This document shows positions 1 through 11,394 of a stretch of 64,000 nucleotides of DNA, piece after piece. Where the stretch lies: positions 8,447,001 through 8,511,000 of the forward strand of contig JAVTVJ010000040.1 of the NCBI GenBank assembly GCA_034509425.1, given 5' to 3'. Every line of letters begins with the position of its first letter. Positions within the stretch are counted from its first letter, which is position 1. A program made the translations under genes and the position numbers. The notes beneath the pieces are model-generated. The model worked only from the letters and a program-made list of their open reading frames with translations, was not told the origin of the DNA and ran no database searches. This stretch comes from Eopsaltria australis. Lineage: Eukaryota; Chordata; Aves; Passeriformes; Petroicidae.

Positions 1-2600
1 TAGAAAAAGAACTTTTTATATGAGCATGTTTTTCACACAAGCCAGTCTCGATTCTCTACAATTTCTTTATGAACCAATAATATTTATTCAATACATTACC
101 TTCTTTACTATAATAGAGCTACTCTGACTTATAAAGCCACCAGATTATCTGAAATTGACAGTGTATGGAAAATTAATTTCTGGTCCAGATTTGGAATATA
201 GGTGCCATTACATCTGTAAAACTAAATGCAAAGTCTGATATAATGATTTATTATACATATATGACTTACAAGTGAAATGCCACAAAACCACCAAATTTCA
301 TAATAAAAAGTATACAAAAAAACTGATAAAAATTGCACAAAAATGTGTATCATGTATTTCATAGAAAATCTTGTGCATAGTTAAAAAACCGTTTAGGGAT
401 TGCTTAGATTAAGACCAAAAATTCAGGGCTTAGAAGATCTTCTTTTATTACTTAAACCTAATTTCTTCTTTTGCTACTGTAAAACAGAGTTCAAGGGGGC
501 TTTTTTCAAAACCAGTCACAAGGATCATTCTTCTGTGGACCGAACCAAGACTCAATATCATTTACAGAAACTGTGTCTGAAGCTAACCTTCAACAGCTTT
601 TTGAAACTATTGAAATTGCACTTTAGCCCTGTACAAAGTAGGAAAGAAAAAATGGCTAAATCCCACAAGAAGAAAATCTGTGAAAACAGAACTTTGTAAC
701 AACGTTCAAGTTATGCTCATTTCCTTACATATGTTTGTGTAGCCCTATAATTCTTCCTATATTTCTTGTATCACAAATTCAGACCGAGTTGTGGTGAAGA
801 TAGAGTTAGTCAGTTTTAAGGAGGAGGAAATTATTTAATTATTTCTCCAAAGTCTGATTAGAACTTTGCAATTCAGTTTAGAGAAGCTCAGCTTGTATGA
901 AATTAGTACCAGCACAGGGAAGCTTGGTAATGTCAAGAAAATGATTCTAACTACAAGTAAAAATAAAAGACAGAATCTGGCCTACAGACTTTGAGCTAGG
1001 AGAAAGAGGAGAAAACAGAATAAAACAATAAAGAGACTATCTTGGATTACATTGCTCTTCTCCCATTAACCATTTCCTTTGCTGATGCCTGAATAATAAT
1101 ACATTGAGTTGAATGAAATTCCCAGTTCCTTTTTCTCCCCATCTTTTTTCATCCTTCTTCTCTCAGAGATTTCTTTTACCAAATCTGAGGATTGTTGTCC
1201 ATTTAGCTTGAGTATTTTTGTTCAGTTCTATTACATCTCTTTTCTGTTTTTCTTTTCAGAAGACCTAACACAGCTGAATAAGATGCAATAGAGGATGTGC
1301 ATCCTACAGAATACAATGAAGTATTAGAAAACACTCCAAATAAACAGAGGAAATGGGGAAAAAAATCAAATTCACTAAAAAAGATTTCAAATTCTTCATC
1401 AATTTCACAAAGATTTAATGTGTGAGAAGGACAAGAAACCACCCCCAACACTAACAGGCACTCTCAATGTATATGGAATATTTGGTGTAACAGTTAATGC
1501 ATCCATTACAGTACATCTGTACAGCAGTGCAAATAATAAGTAATCTTTAGCTTAATTTACAATTATCAGGAAGACAGGGTATTTAAAATTAGTTGATCAG
1601 GAAGAAGAACATACACTTCTTTTTTTTTAAGCTCTTTATACATTTAATTTCTTTATACACTCACTCATGTACACACATATCCTTTGTGCGGCTAATATAT
1701 TTACTTAAATTTGAGAATCCTTGTCTATGTATATGATCTGATACACATACACATACAATATTGGATTGTATAAAACAGTACATTGTAACCTTATAAACCC
1801 AGGTGATTATAAAAATAAGTGTCTGGCCTAATGCTATACGCAGGACAGGAATACACCTCATTGCCATTTAAACCTTTCTCCTGTAAATATTTCCATTTAC
1901 CAGGTTTCTATATTTTCATAAACATAAGAATTCAAAACTTCAATACAATTTTTTCAGTATGTTCTGTAGGGTAAAAATTGTCTTTTTGGCTTAGTGACGT
2001 AGTAAAATGCTAGCACTTCATGCTGGGAAATTGTGGAGGACTAACTAGGTTGAAGACATTCCACATCTTCTTCAATCCCTCTATGCAACATGAAAACCAA
2101 CTTCACCCATGAAAATTTGCCAAGAAGTCACAAAATCCCTGCATGTATTTAAAACAGCCTTTTAAAAAGAAGACAAGCCTACTCGCTGTTCTGTACAGCT
2201 CCCCTTTCTGAGTACACATGCATTAGAATGGGAATGACAGACAACAGAGGATGAGAAAATCAAGAGACTGTGCTATGCCTACACTTATCATGGTATCCAA
2301 AGTATCAACAGAGCAGTCTGAATCAAACACAAAAAACTGTCATATTCTAGGCCATATTGATTATTCACCAAGTGAAAGAAATGCAGCGCATTTTGGAGCC
2401 TCTCTACACCCTTCTCGGAAGTAACAAGGAACCCACAGGGAAAGTGCTCAAAGCCCGGAGTATGGTGGCTGTTCACCCGTCAATATTATTGTTATTATCA
2501 GTCGTAGAAATTCTAATTTTGCCTTATCTACCTAGAGGTTCGATAAACGAACCTCTCTCCCAGTCTAAATTCCCATTTAAGGCATAACATTTTCTGTATC
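1..2600. other. 5' intergenic flank, AT-rich, no supported gene
   Basis: This stretch is AT-rich with short T and A runs and small open frames of under 100 codons. None has a recognisable product or splice structure. I see no complete mobile element. Its right end grades into the CpG island, and a short perfect inverted repeat sits at 2534-2556. Distal EPHA7 regulatory elements could lie here, but nothing in the sequence proves it. Confidence 0.6.
2534..2556. repeat. Perfect 9-bp inverted repeat at the CpG-island edge
   Basis: The arms AGAGGTTCG and CGAACCTCT are perfect reverse complements around a 5-nt ATAAA spacer. The left arm contains GGTTCGA, which resembles the tRNA B box. However, the trailing CC and the rest of a tRNA are missing, so I do not call a tRNA. 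Confidence 0.7.
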
Positions 2601-3832
2601 AGGATCCGCATCTGCGCAAGGCGTTTCAGATTCTCGTATAATCTTGCCACCGAATTGCAATTACACCCCTCGGTCTTCGCTGCCTTCCCTTGCTTCCGAG
2701 ACGATAGTCACTTATTCTGTTTACATCGCAGTATCTATCCTCCGAAAAGACACGACGATGAACTTTTAGCGGAGCAGTACGGAACCCGGTCCGTGCCGCT
2801 CGGCATCGGCCCCGGGAAGGTTGCGCGGGACAGAGGCGGAGGCAGGGGCCGAGCAGGGGGTGCGGAGCGGGGACCACGGCCGGGGCCGCCGCCTGTGGCT
2901 GCGGGGGCTGCGCGGCCCCGGCCCCGGCGCGGCCCGGGAGAGGAGCGCTCGCACGGAGGCACCGCGCCCTGCGCTCCGCTCCGCGGCCTCATCTGGGGAG
3001 CGGTAAGTTTTTGTGTCCGTCCCGCAGTTGTTTCACTCATTGAAGGAGCGAGGGGTGGATTTGGAGAAAGGAAAGCGGAGGGGTGGGGGCGTGTTGAATC
3101 CCCGGGAAAAGCTCTCCCGGTCCGCAGGCTGAGCGCTGACAAGAGAGATTTGGCAAGTTCCTCTCTCCCTCGGGTTTCACTTTTTTTTTTCCCCCTCCCC
3201 CTCCTATTTAAATTGTCTCATTGTTAGAGGATTACACGCGCTTCAGGTTACACCCTGAGAGGGCAGGGGGGAAGCAGCCGCTCCTACCCCTCCCCGAATA
3301 GTATCTATACTGCCATTAACCTGTCCTTCATATTAGGGGCATACCGGAGGCGCGGGGCGGAAAACACGAACGCAACCGAGGGAAGGGATCCCAAGTGATG
3401 TCAGCCCCGAGGAACTTGACTTTTGCGGCAGAGCTGTCTCGGGGCATCATCCCGCAGCTTCTGCTCAAGTTTCCCCTTCGGTGGCAGCCGCCCAGGTGCG
3501 CGCTCAGCCCGGCCACGGGCGGGCAGCGCCGGGACCCGCCGGCGGCGGCTCCGCTTCGGGCTGAGGCCGGACCCCGGCTGGGACCCCTCTCTCTCGCTAC
3601 CCCGGCGGCTGCGACACGGGGACACTACACGGAACCCTGGGGGAGCGATGGACGGCCGTCCCCTCGCTCGTAGGACGATCCAGGCGGTCGCCTCCAGGCG
3701 TGCGGGGCAGCGGCGGGAGCCGCCCGGGCTCGGCTCCCCGCTCCCTGCTCGGCCCCTCCGTCCCGCCGCTGCGCCCCGCGCGCAGCCCGCGGAACCCCAG
3801 CACCGCCAGACACCCGACACCGCCGCGCGCTC

Positions 3833-3837
3833 ATTGG
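3833..3837 (-). promoter_or_regulatory. Inverted CCAAT box (distal)
   Basis: ATTGG sits in the context TCATTGGCCA, the reverse complement of a CCAAT box and a good NF-Y site context. It lies 85 bp upstream of a second copy at 3918. Paired inverted CCAAT boxes near GC boxes are typical of TATA-less CpG promoters. Binding is inferred. Confidence 0.55.
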
Positions 3838-3917
3838 CCAGCGCCTCTGGCACCGCCCCCCAGACCGCGGCCACTCAGGAGGCGGCTCGGCCCGCCGACC
3901 GCCGACAGCTGCTGCTG

Positions 3918-3922
3918 ATTGG
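3918..3922 (-). promoter_or_regulatory. Inverted CCAAT box (proximal)
   Basis: ATTGG lies in CTGATTGGTCAG, close to the NF-Y consensus in reverse orientation. It is about 50 bp upstream of a GC box and roughly 70-120 bp upstream of the region where transcription probably starts. Confidence 0.6.
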
Positions 3923-3971
3923 TCAGAAACAGTTGTCAGTCATATTGAAGGACGGTCCGCCCAGCAGCCTT

Positions 3972-3989
3972 GGCCCCGCCCCCCCGCCC
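3972..3989. promoter_or_regulatory. GC box cluster (Sp/KLF-type)
   Basis: GGCCCCGCCCCCCCGCCC contains overlapping CCCCGCCCC and CCCGCCC motifs, the reverse complement of Sp1-type GC boxes. A further CACCGCCCCCC lies at 3851-3861. With the two CCAAT boxes this marks the likely core promoter, and transcription probably starts around 3990-4050. The start site is inferred from motif spacing, not seen. Confidence 0.55.
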
Positions 3990-4019
3990 TCATTGATATT
4001 ATCGGCGCGCGGCGCGGGC

Positions 4020-4253
4020 GGCCGGGCTGCAGTCGGGGCTGGCGGGCGGCCGGCCCGGTGCGGGAGCCGGGCAGCGGCGCGGAGGCGGAGGGCAAGCAGG
4101 CGAAAGAGAAAGGCAGCCTGGAGGGAGGGAGCGCCGAGCCACAGACTAGCACAGCAGATTCTCCACCGTCCTCTAGCACCCACCAAGCGGCGGCAGTGGC
4201 AGTGTCTAGAAATAGAGAGCTAGAAATATATAAAAGCACCCCGCTCCTGCACC
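4020..4253 (+). other. EPHA7: EPHA7 5' untranslated leader (start approximate)
   Basis: This GC-rich then purine-rich leader precedes the start codon. No ATG occurs between about 3960 and 4253, so no upstream AUG-initiated ORF is present. An in-frame TAG at 4221-4223 closes the EPHA7 frame upstream and supports the chosen start. The left end is a guess from promoter motif positions. Confidence 0.55.
4227..4236 (+). promoter_or_regulatory. TATA-like element just upstream of the start codon
   Basis: TATATAAAAG is a near-consensus TATA box ending 17 bp before the EPHA7 ATG. If used, transcription would begin at or just after the ATG, which would remove the normal start. It is therefore more likely AT-rich leader sequence inside the 5' UTR than the main TATA box. 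Confidence 0.35.
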
Positions 4254-4350
4254 ATGGCTTTCCAAAGTAGGCTCCCTTCTTGGATTATTTTGTGCTCCGT
4301 CTGGCTGTTCCGCTTTGCACACACGGGGGAGGCACAGGCTGCAAAAGAAG
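4254..4350 (+). CDS. EPHA7: EPHA7 coding exon 1: start codon and signal peptide
   Basis: This exon encodes residues 1-32 plus the first base of codon 33. The peptide opens MAFQSRLPSW, continues with a hydrophobic core (IILCSVWLF, residues 11-19), and ends GEAQAAKE. That is a classical secretory signal with small residues for cleavage near residues 25-29. The start is supported by a strong initiation context (CACCATGG, A at -3 and G at +4), by the in-frame upstream TAG at 4221, and by clear agreement with EPHA7 N-termini. The donor is GAAG|GTAAGG at 4351. The exon lies inside the CpG island. It leaves the frame in phase 1; codon 33 (Val) is completed by exon 2. Confidence 0.95.
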
Positions 4351-7300
4351 GTAAGGTGATGCGGAAAACAAAAGTTTGAGCTTATTTATTGCTTTTGCCT
4401 ACGAAGTCTGTGTGGTGGCTTAGCAGGGGACCTTCCTGCCCCTGCCAGCTGCTTGTCAGCCCCCTTCTCAGGAAAAAAAAATAAAAGACTTTTTAGTTGA
4501 GATGGGAGGAAGGAAAAAGCACGCCATTCACTGGGGGTTGTGCGTGTGTACGTGTGAGGGACCGGGACAACTGCCTTTTCTCCCAGGAATGAGGTTTGCG
4601 AGGCATTCGCACGTGATGGGCAGGAATGGGGCTGGGAGAGCCCCCGGCCCGGGTATCCGCGCCGGGCAGCGTCGCTCTCCCATGCCAGCGCTGATCCTCC
4701 CGAGGAGGTGCAGGGAGGGCGGATTCCCTCGCTGCTCTCCGGGCAGGGGCTGAGGGCCGAGTTTTAGGGCTCGGGACGCTTGGTGGGAGGCAAGACACGG
4801 CGCGGGGCTGGGGCTGCTCCCCGCCGCTCCCCACCGGGGGCCTGCAGCGCTCCGGCCCAGCGGGGCCGGGCACAGACCGCGGGAAGGAGCATCGGGGTGC
4901 AGTTTTGCACGTCCCGGGCGTGCAGGCTGGACATGTGTTTAGAGGGTACACACGGCCTGGCGTCGTGTGTGTGCTCTCCCCCGGCACCGCTGGAGAGAGG
5001 TTTAGGGATGGGTGTTTTACACCATCTGCGTGTCACAACGGGGCTTCCCGTTCCTATCAGTCCAATACTGGGATCTGTGAAGGCGCACCCCGCACATTTG
5101 TTTCCCCCGCGCACGGAGACAAACCAGGCAGTTGTGCATCAGAGACTGATGGAGGTGTTTAAAATCAATTCACAAAGCCCATCTGGGAATCTCTTTTTGC
5201 ACACTGAGAAAACCTGAAGTGATTTAAAGGAGCGCTCTGCCCGCGCTTGACAGCCGAAGGCGAAGGTCCGTCTCCATCTTCGGTGGGGGGGACGACACAC
5301 GACATGACAGGGAAGGGGGAGTCAGGGCATTTTCGGTGCCTCTGCATATGTATGCGTTTGGGGTTTTCCCCCCGCCTCAGCTGGATGCGTCAGTATTTTT
5401 CATCAAACCTCTGGCGTGCAATAAAATACCATTCTGGAGCTTAAAAAAATTACCTAAATTAAGATGTCTTCTGCCCTTAAAAGACGAAGTCGATGGCGAG
5501 GTTAGAGAAGGAGGAGGGAGCCTTTCCGTAGCAGCATTTCGAAAGTTTATTTGGAAGGGCTGTAAAGCACAGAGCCCCTCACGCGGGGAGCGCTAACGCG
5601 TAGCCGTGGGGTGGGGAGAGGAGAAGGGCCGGTCAGACGGACAGGGAGGCAGGCGGGGAGGGTGCGGAGTGGCTGCCCCGTTCTGCCCTACGGATTGTTC
5701 CGTGTTTGGGGCTACGTTGGTGCTTCCCAGCGGTAGCATATCCCGTTTTTTTCTGTGTTATACGTGTGGTTGGTTATACATGCATCTAAACCCGTAAGTG
5801 TGCGTGCATAATGTCTGTATATTCAAAGAAAATCACCTAGCCGAAGGAGGGTCAGGAGGGGGCGAGCGGCTAACAGGGATTGATAGCGGCTATCTGCTGC
5901 AAGCGCAGAAGACTCCCGCGGAAGAAAGAGCGAGTTAAAAAAAAAAAAAAAAAAGTAACTTTGCTTCGCTGCCGGCCCCGCCAAAGGGCCGGTGGCGGCA
6001 GCAGCCCCGGGTGGTTTACTACCCTTCCCCGCTGGGTACGGAAGAGGGATGGGAGTGGTAAAAGGCTGAAAAGTTTCCCGAGTTTCCTTTCTGTAGCTCA
6101 ATACAAGCCGCGGTGAGATGCTGGAGGGGAGCGGGGCAAGGTTCGCCTGTCTCTCCAAGAGAGGAAGTGACCGCGTTACCTGCGGAGCCCTCTGCCAGCG
6201 GCCGGGACCCTCTGATCCAGCGCAGACACGGGGAGCGGGCTATCCCTTCTCTCCGTGGCTGCGAGAGCTCAGGGCTCCGTTCCGGGACCGCTGTCCCGGG
6301 CGCTTCCTCCCAAAACCGCGGCTGTCGGCGGTGTGGCGGGGGCGGCCGCGGGACCGGCGCTGAGGCTCAGCCGCCAGGCTCCTCTCTTCGGCGCGGGGGC
6401 GCGGCCGCCTGCGCGCAGCTCCGCGCAGCTCCCAGAGCGCGACTGCGGCTCCCCGCGGAGGCGAGAGGCTGCTGCTCCCCGCCTGCGTGGAGCCCCGCAG
6501 AGCGCATTTCCCGCGGCCGCGCCTCCGCGCTTCGCCCGCCGCCTCTCTACCTCCTTTCGCTCTCGATGGCGCTGCGCCGCGGAGCGCGGTGCGCAGCTCC
6601 CCCACAGAGGGACCGCGCTGGAGCCCCGGTGCGCTCCGAGCGCGGGAGGCTGCGGACGCCCCGCGGCTGCCGGCGGGGTGCGCGGCGCCGTCCCTGCGCA
6701 TCTCTTCCCCGCGTTGCTGAACGAGCCGTGACGGCCGCGGGGCTCCCCGGGCTGAGAGCAGAGCAGCAGCCGCTGGCCTGGAGAGCTCTTCCCCGGTAAC
6801 TTTGGATGCCAGAAGGAACGCCACTGTTTCTTTGCAAGGGATGTTTGCAGAGCAGGGGTTGCTGTGTTGGGGTTTTTTTGTTTGTTTATTTCTTTGTGGG
6901 TTTTCTTTTTGTTTGTTTTGTTTACTTGTTATCTTTTCTTTCTCTGATGTGTTCACCCGTTGCTACGTGATGGAGAATTACTGCCAAATAAAAATATATT
7001 GAGTTGCAGCCATAGTATGCTGAGCTGGTGCTGAAACGGTTAAATTTTTGGTGGTACCTTTTTTTTTTCAGTTCTATTATAAATGTTCTTGTTTAACAAG
7101 CCGCCACATACACCACCTGCTTTTCTATAGAAAGTGTTACAAAGTAAAGCCCCTTGAATCCAACCTTAATGACATAAGCAGGTAATCCTTCTAGAGGGAG
7201 GCTATCAAACTTCCTTAATGAGTAGTTCCACTTCATTACTGAAACACAGGCCTGGAAGCTACAGTTTTGTGTTCAGCTAACATTCCATGTATTACTGGAT

Positions 7301-8296
7301 GAAATAACTTTTTTAAGCATCTTATCTTTTTAGTAATTCACTGAAATTTTGTGTTAAATTCTGGTTGGAGAAAGGGCCAAAGCCAGAAATAAAACTGTTT
7401 CGATAGACCTGACAAAAGTTGCAAGTTACAACCTTAAGTCACACATCTAAATATCTTAGATGGTATGTAAATGACATGTAGAAAGTTATAAATACCTTTA
7501 TAGCTGAAGATGTTTGGAATAAGTTCAAATTAGGAATGCTACTAAAGAGTTGGTTTATTAGGCTGTGATTAACCACTTTTGGAGGTGGGGTTACGTTTGG
7601 CTGGAAATAATTGTGGTGCTGCTAGAACTGATGTCTTTCTGTATATAAATATCACTATGACATGAAGATTTTAGGAAGCTATTACCATAAAGTGAATTAG
7701 TCTGATTTTGTGTGTGTGAGGTGTGAGGTAATTGCACAGTTTTTTATTTTCTGTATTCCTGGTTGTCATTTATTTGCAGAATTATTGCATTATCACCAAA
7801 GGGAAGTATTTTTCACTCTGACACTCAAAAAGCATCATTGGTTTTTCAGTACGACTCTCAGCAACGTATAGACCAGCCCTGTCTAAATCAGTTTGGAAAT
7901 GTGTTGAAATGTTTGTGTGTCTGTGTGATTGTAATAACCAGCATATGGAAAATGTCCTTATGAAAAAGGAGAGGGAGGGAGCATGCATCTTAATGACTGA
8001 TTAGTAGCACTTCAGAGCACTAAAAACCCCTCACTTTGTTTTAAGCAATGAAATTGTAAAGATTTATGTATATCTGCTTATAAGTGAATGGTACATAATA
8101 ACTTAGTTAATAAATAAATGCCTAGTCGTAGTTGCAGATAGTTTTCTTAATAATATGAGGAAAAATATTAATCTGTAAAAAATATATATTCATTCTATCA
8201 CTTTTTAAAATTCATATTTTGTTCCTTAGTTTTAAATCCCCCCCTTGTTATTTTAACAAGCTGTGGAATTTAATAATTTTTTTCTTTTTCTTTTAG
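4351..8296 (+). other. EPHA7: EPHA7 intron 1
   Basis: The intron runs from GTAAGG at 4351 to a strong pyrimidine tract and TTTTAG ending at 8296. Its first half (4600-5300 and 5840-6800) is GC-rich continuation of the promoter island, with a long A run at 5937-5954. The second half (6850-8296) is AT-rich with T/G-rich patches near 6870-6940. Open frames here, such as 6113-6799 (+) and 6240-6956 (-), are explained by GC content. I see no coding exon. Confidence 0.85.
5840..6800. promoter_or_regulatory. Second CpG-rich island, inside intron 1
   Basis: This is a separate, very GC-rich and CpG-dense block about 1.6-2.5 kb downstream of the start codon. It includes short duplicated GCGCAGCTCC units near 6411-6431. 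It is separated from the promoter island by less GC-rich sequence at 5300-5830. It may be an extension of the promoter island, an alternative or antisense promoter, or a Polycomb-type regulatory domain. The sequence does not decide among these. The long open frames on both strands across it lack any recognisable protein. Confidence 0.7.
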
Positions 8297-8361
8297 TAAT
8301 ATTGCTGGACTCTAAAGCACAACAGACAGAATTAGAATGGATTTCCTCTCCTCCCAATGGG
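8297..8361 (+). CDS. EPHA7: EPHA7 coding exon 2: start of mature protein
   Basis: This 65-nt exon completes codon 33 (Val) and encodes residues 34-54, reading ILLDSKAQQTELEWISSPPNG. This is the N-terminal strand of the Eph ligand-binding domain; the E-L-E-W-I-S core is characteristic of EPHA receptors. A 65-nt second exon is the usual size in this family. The acceptor is CTTTTAG after a long pyrimidine tract, and the donor is GGG|GTAAGT at 8362. It ends in phase 0, so exon 3 begins with a whole codon (Trp55). It is too short to stand out as an open frame and was found by splice sites and protein match. Confidence 0.95.
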
Positions 8362-10459
8362 GTAAGTACTGCAGGCAAAACTGAAGTTCCTAAAGATGAG
8401 TAGTTATTTTACTGGAGCAGTTGAAAGACCTGCTTTAAACTAGTTCCCCCTCATATTTCTCTCAGTAATCATACCAAATGTTTATGGCTTCTTCATTTTT
8501 AGAATGAAACCTCAGGTTACAGTGTACAAATGTACAAGCTAGTTAAAAGCTAGTTGTTCTTTGGCAACTTTTGGTACCTTTATGTTTTGTAGTGTATTCC
8601 TTTGTGCTGTACAAAGGATTACACTGTATATTTATAACACAGTATTTTAAATCACTTTTTTTTTCTTCCTTTAGAAAGAACAGATCTGCTTCTGTTTGGA
8701 AACTTTCTAAAAATATGTTTTTCATTTTCTGTAGAATGGGTGATCATAAATTTGTTTACGATGTTTTCTTTGTAATTGAATAGCACAGATTGAAGTGCTC
8801 TAAGATAAAAACATTTATATTGCAGATGTGTTTGAAATGACATTCCAAACTTGAAACATCCCCAAGTCTTGAGGCTTGATATCTGAGACTAGGCACGAAT
8901 TATGTGGTTAAGGCCACCTCCAGTTTGTGTACAAATTAATCTCATGGCATTCTATGAAAAGTACCATTGTAAAATATATCATTATAAAAAAATTAGACGT
9001 TTAGAAACATCAGTGTTGTTGTCTTATTTATTATGTATGTAAAGTTGAGAAATGCTGATTTCAGTCTGAATTAAAAGCATTATAAAACTTCTTCTTCCTC
9101 AAGCCTTGAGGAAGAGCATTTTCAGAAAGATGTAATGGATATATTGTCCTACCTTAACTCAGTCCTACATGAACTCAATCTGACAAGTCATAAATTACAT
9201 GGACAGTTCTTGCTCATGGAAACAGTCTTGCTGAATCTATTGTGACGCCTTGCACGAACAAGAACTTGGGGGATCAGTCCCTTAATCTTCAGTTCATTAA
9301 GAAATCTGGAGCCAGAAGGGCATGAAGTGTGAGTAGGGACATCAAAGTGTAACAAATCCTTTAAATAAGAAGAAAGAAAATGTGGAAGTGTCTCTTTAAA
9401 AGCAAGATCGTAGTATCAATACAAGCGCAAACTGGAAACTAATCTAAGGACTTTGGAGGGAATGTAATGCAGGCTCAGTGTATATGATGGCTAATAACCT
9501 CAGCATTAGCGTTTTGCACTGATTGAAGCCTTTACCAGAGGTGTTTGAAAGATTAGCTTGATGGCACTTACATTAAGCTAACCTGTAGATAATGAAAGAC
9601 ATGTCAACATGTGTTACACATGTCAGTGTACTGAACGATGAAAGTAGAGTCAAATTCAACAAATAGTAAAAGGTGGGTTTCAGAGGTAGAAGCGAATTTC
9701 AATCACAAATTGAAAGTGAATCAAAACTAATGGCTAAATTTGTACGTGTGAAAGTGTTCAGAAAAAGTTGCCTGTAAATTAACGTAAAAGTACCCTTTTA
9801 ATAATGTAATTTTGAAAATAAATGTTTTTTTCTAATTTTAATTACTGAATTATTTACTATGCAATAAAGACTTCATGGGAATGAACACAGAAAATTTTGA
9901 CACAAACTACTGCATCATCACAGTACAGAATATATCAGACGCTCGTTAAATACCTCATTCAACTGCAAATGCTACCTTTAGCACTGTTAAGATAACTAAA
10001 AAGTTAAAATACCATAAATTAAAACCTATAGAACAGGGCATATTCAAATGGATTTGCATGTATAGCAGCATATTTTGCAGTAGGACAAAGAAAAGTGGAA
10101 TTTTCTTTCTGTGAAATTGATAAGACTTCAATGTTTAGTGACCTCAGCTGCCACAGCTGAAAACATCTTGAAGTACTGATTTATTTTTTTTTTCTTGCAG
10201 ACACTGATTACATAATTGCATCATAAATCATATTTCCTTAATTTTAGGCTCTGGCAAAATATGGAAAAATAGCTCCAGTGCTTAATGCTAGGGATCACAA
10301 AAAGTAGTTCTTCTTGTGTAAATTTAGTTTTTTGTATTATTATTCTTGACTACAACAAAAGAATATCTTTGATGCTAGCTAGTCTCATGTAGTGGGATTT
10401 TGACTCTGAGAACTCATTTGTGTTGGATTATGAAGCGTAGGTTGATTTTGTAAAATTTA

Positions 10460-10503
10460 TTTTGTTTGTTGCTTTTTTTTGTTTTGTTTTGTTTTTTGTT
10501 TAT
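10460..10503. repeat. TTTTG-type simple repeat
   Basis: This is an interrupted run of TTTTG/TTTG units with longer T stretches. Similar tracts occur at 17236-17267 and 32903-32925. They are low-complexity sequence with no function that can be read from them. Confidence 0.75.
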
Positions 10504-11394
10504 TTCAGTTTGTTGGGGTTTTTGGGGACAGGGATTTGTTTTGATGGAGCAGTCCACCTCAAAACTCAAGGAGACAGATTCTGTTGATTAGTGCATGAGA
10601 GTTACTTTCATGTCAAAGATGCAATGCATTGTCTTACTGAGTATCTTCTTGCAGAATCTGGCTTGGTGTCTTGAGGGAAGAATGCTTACACAAGATAAAA
10701 CATAAAACAAAAAAGCCTCCCAAACCATCTGAAAGGAACCCCAAAGGACATAGCACTGATAAGCAAAATTTTAGGCTTTATGCCTTTTTTGTCATCTTGA
10801 TGGTTTTTTTTTTTTTAATGGGGAGATTTTTTTTATTTTTGTGGTATAGCCAAAACCCTCTCAGTCTAGGGCCCCTTTTTTCCATTTTTTTGTTTGTTCT
10901 AGCTCTTACAGAGGTGAAAAAAAGACTCAGTAAGCTCTAATAAATCTGTTACGAAGATAGACTTTCTTTTATTCATAGGTTAATACTTTCCATGTGCAAT
11001 CACTACAGTTAACTCCACGAGCATTTAATAATTTGTTTCAATCATTTAATACCATATGCATATAATATATAATACCACATATATCTCATCTATATTAACT
11101 GTAGGTCCTTGAAATGTGCTTTGATATTTACAACTTCTGTGAATTTCAGCATCTGCAGCTGTGATATATTTTGTGGTGATAACTTCCAGCATCAATTCAG
11201 CCACGTCTGTTTTTTCCTGAAACAGACAACAACATTAAAATGGTCTCATTTGCTGTCAAATAGGCTTGCAGAGTGATGTACACTGTGTGGCTCCTGATCT
11301 GGGAAGCCAATGCCTTCCATGCTTGGTTGCCGGTGTGAGGAATGTCAGTGGATGCTCTATCCTGCAGAGGTGCCGACTATATGAGTCCCACAAA

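Larger units (their letters stand above)
2720..4400. promoter_or_regulatory. CpG island spanning the EPHA7 promoter, leader and exon 1
   Basis: From about 2720 the base composition changes abruptly from AT-rich to strongly GC-rich with dense CpG, dips around 3180-3340, then stays high through exon 1. Tracts such as 2815-3000 and 3500-4100 are mostly G+C. CpG-island promoters are usual for developmental receptor genes. Because stop codons are rare in such sequence, many overlapping open frames appear on both strands. Examples are 2655-3227 and 3423-4223 (+) and 3401-3874 (-); I treat all of them as compositional artefacts. The boundaries are estimated by eye. Confidence 0.85.

Noticed and set aside
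2534..2556. tRNA gene suggested by GGTTCGA
   Set aside because: No A box, acceptor stem or cloverleaf; explained by a simple inverted repeat.
2655..3227. 190-codon open frame and overlapping frames on both strands
   Set aside because: Lies in CpG-island sequence where stops are rare; low-complexity Arg/Gly/Pro/Ala peptides with no known domain.
3401..4239. Several long frames on both strands around the promoter (up to 266 codons)
   Set aside because: Compositional artefacts over the promoter and leader; frames overlap each other and have biased Arg/Ala/Pro content.
4058..4270. Frame overlapping the EPHA7 start codon
   Set aside because: Begins with GTG, not ATG; the leader has no ATG, and the EPHA7 frame starting at 4254 is clearly correct.
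6113..6956. Frames of 228 (+) and 238 (-) codons in intron 1
   Set aside because: Mutually overlapping in a GC-rich island, no domain or splice support; the minus frame also ends in low-complexity Lys/Gln/Asn.
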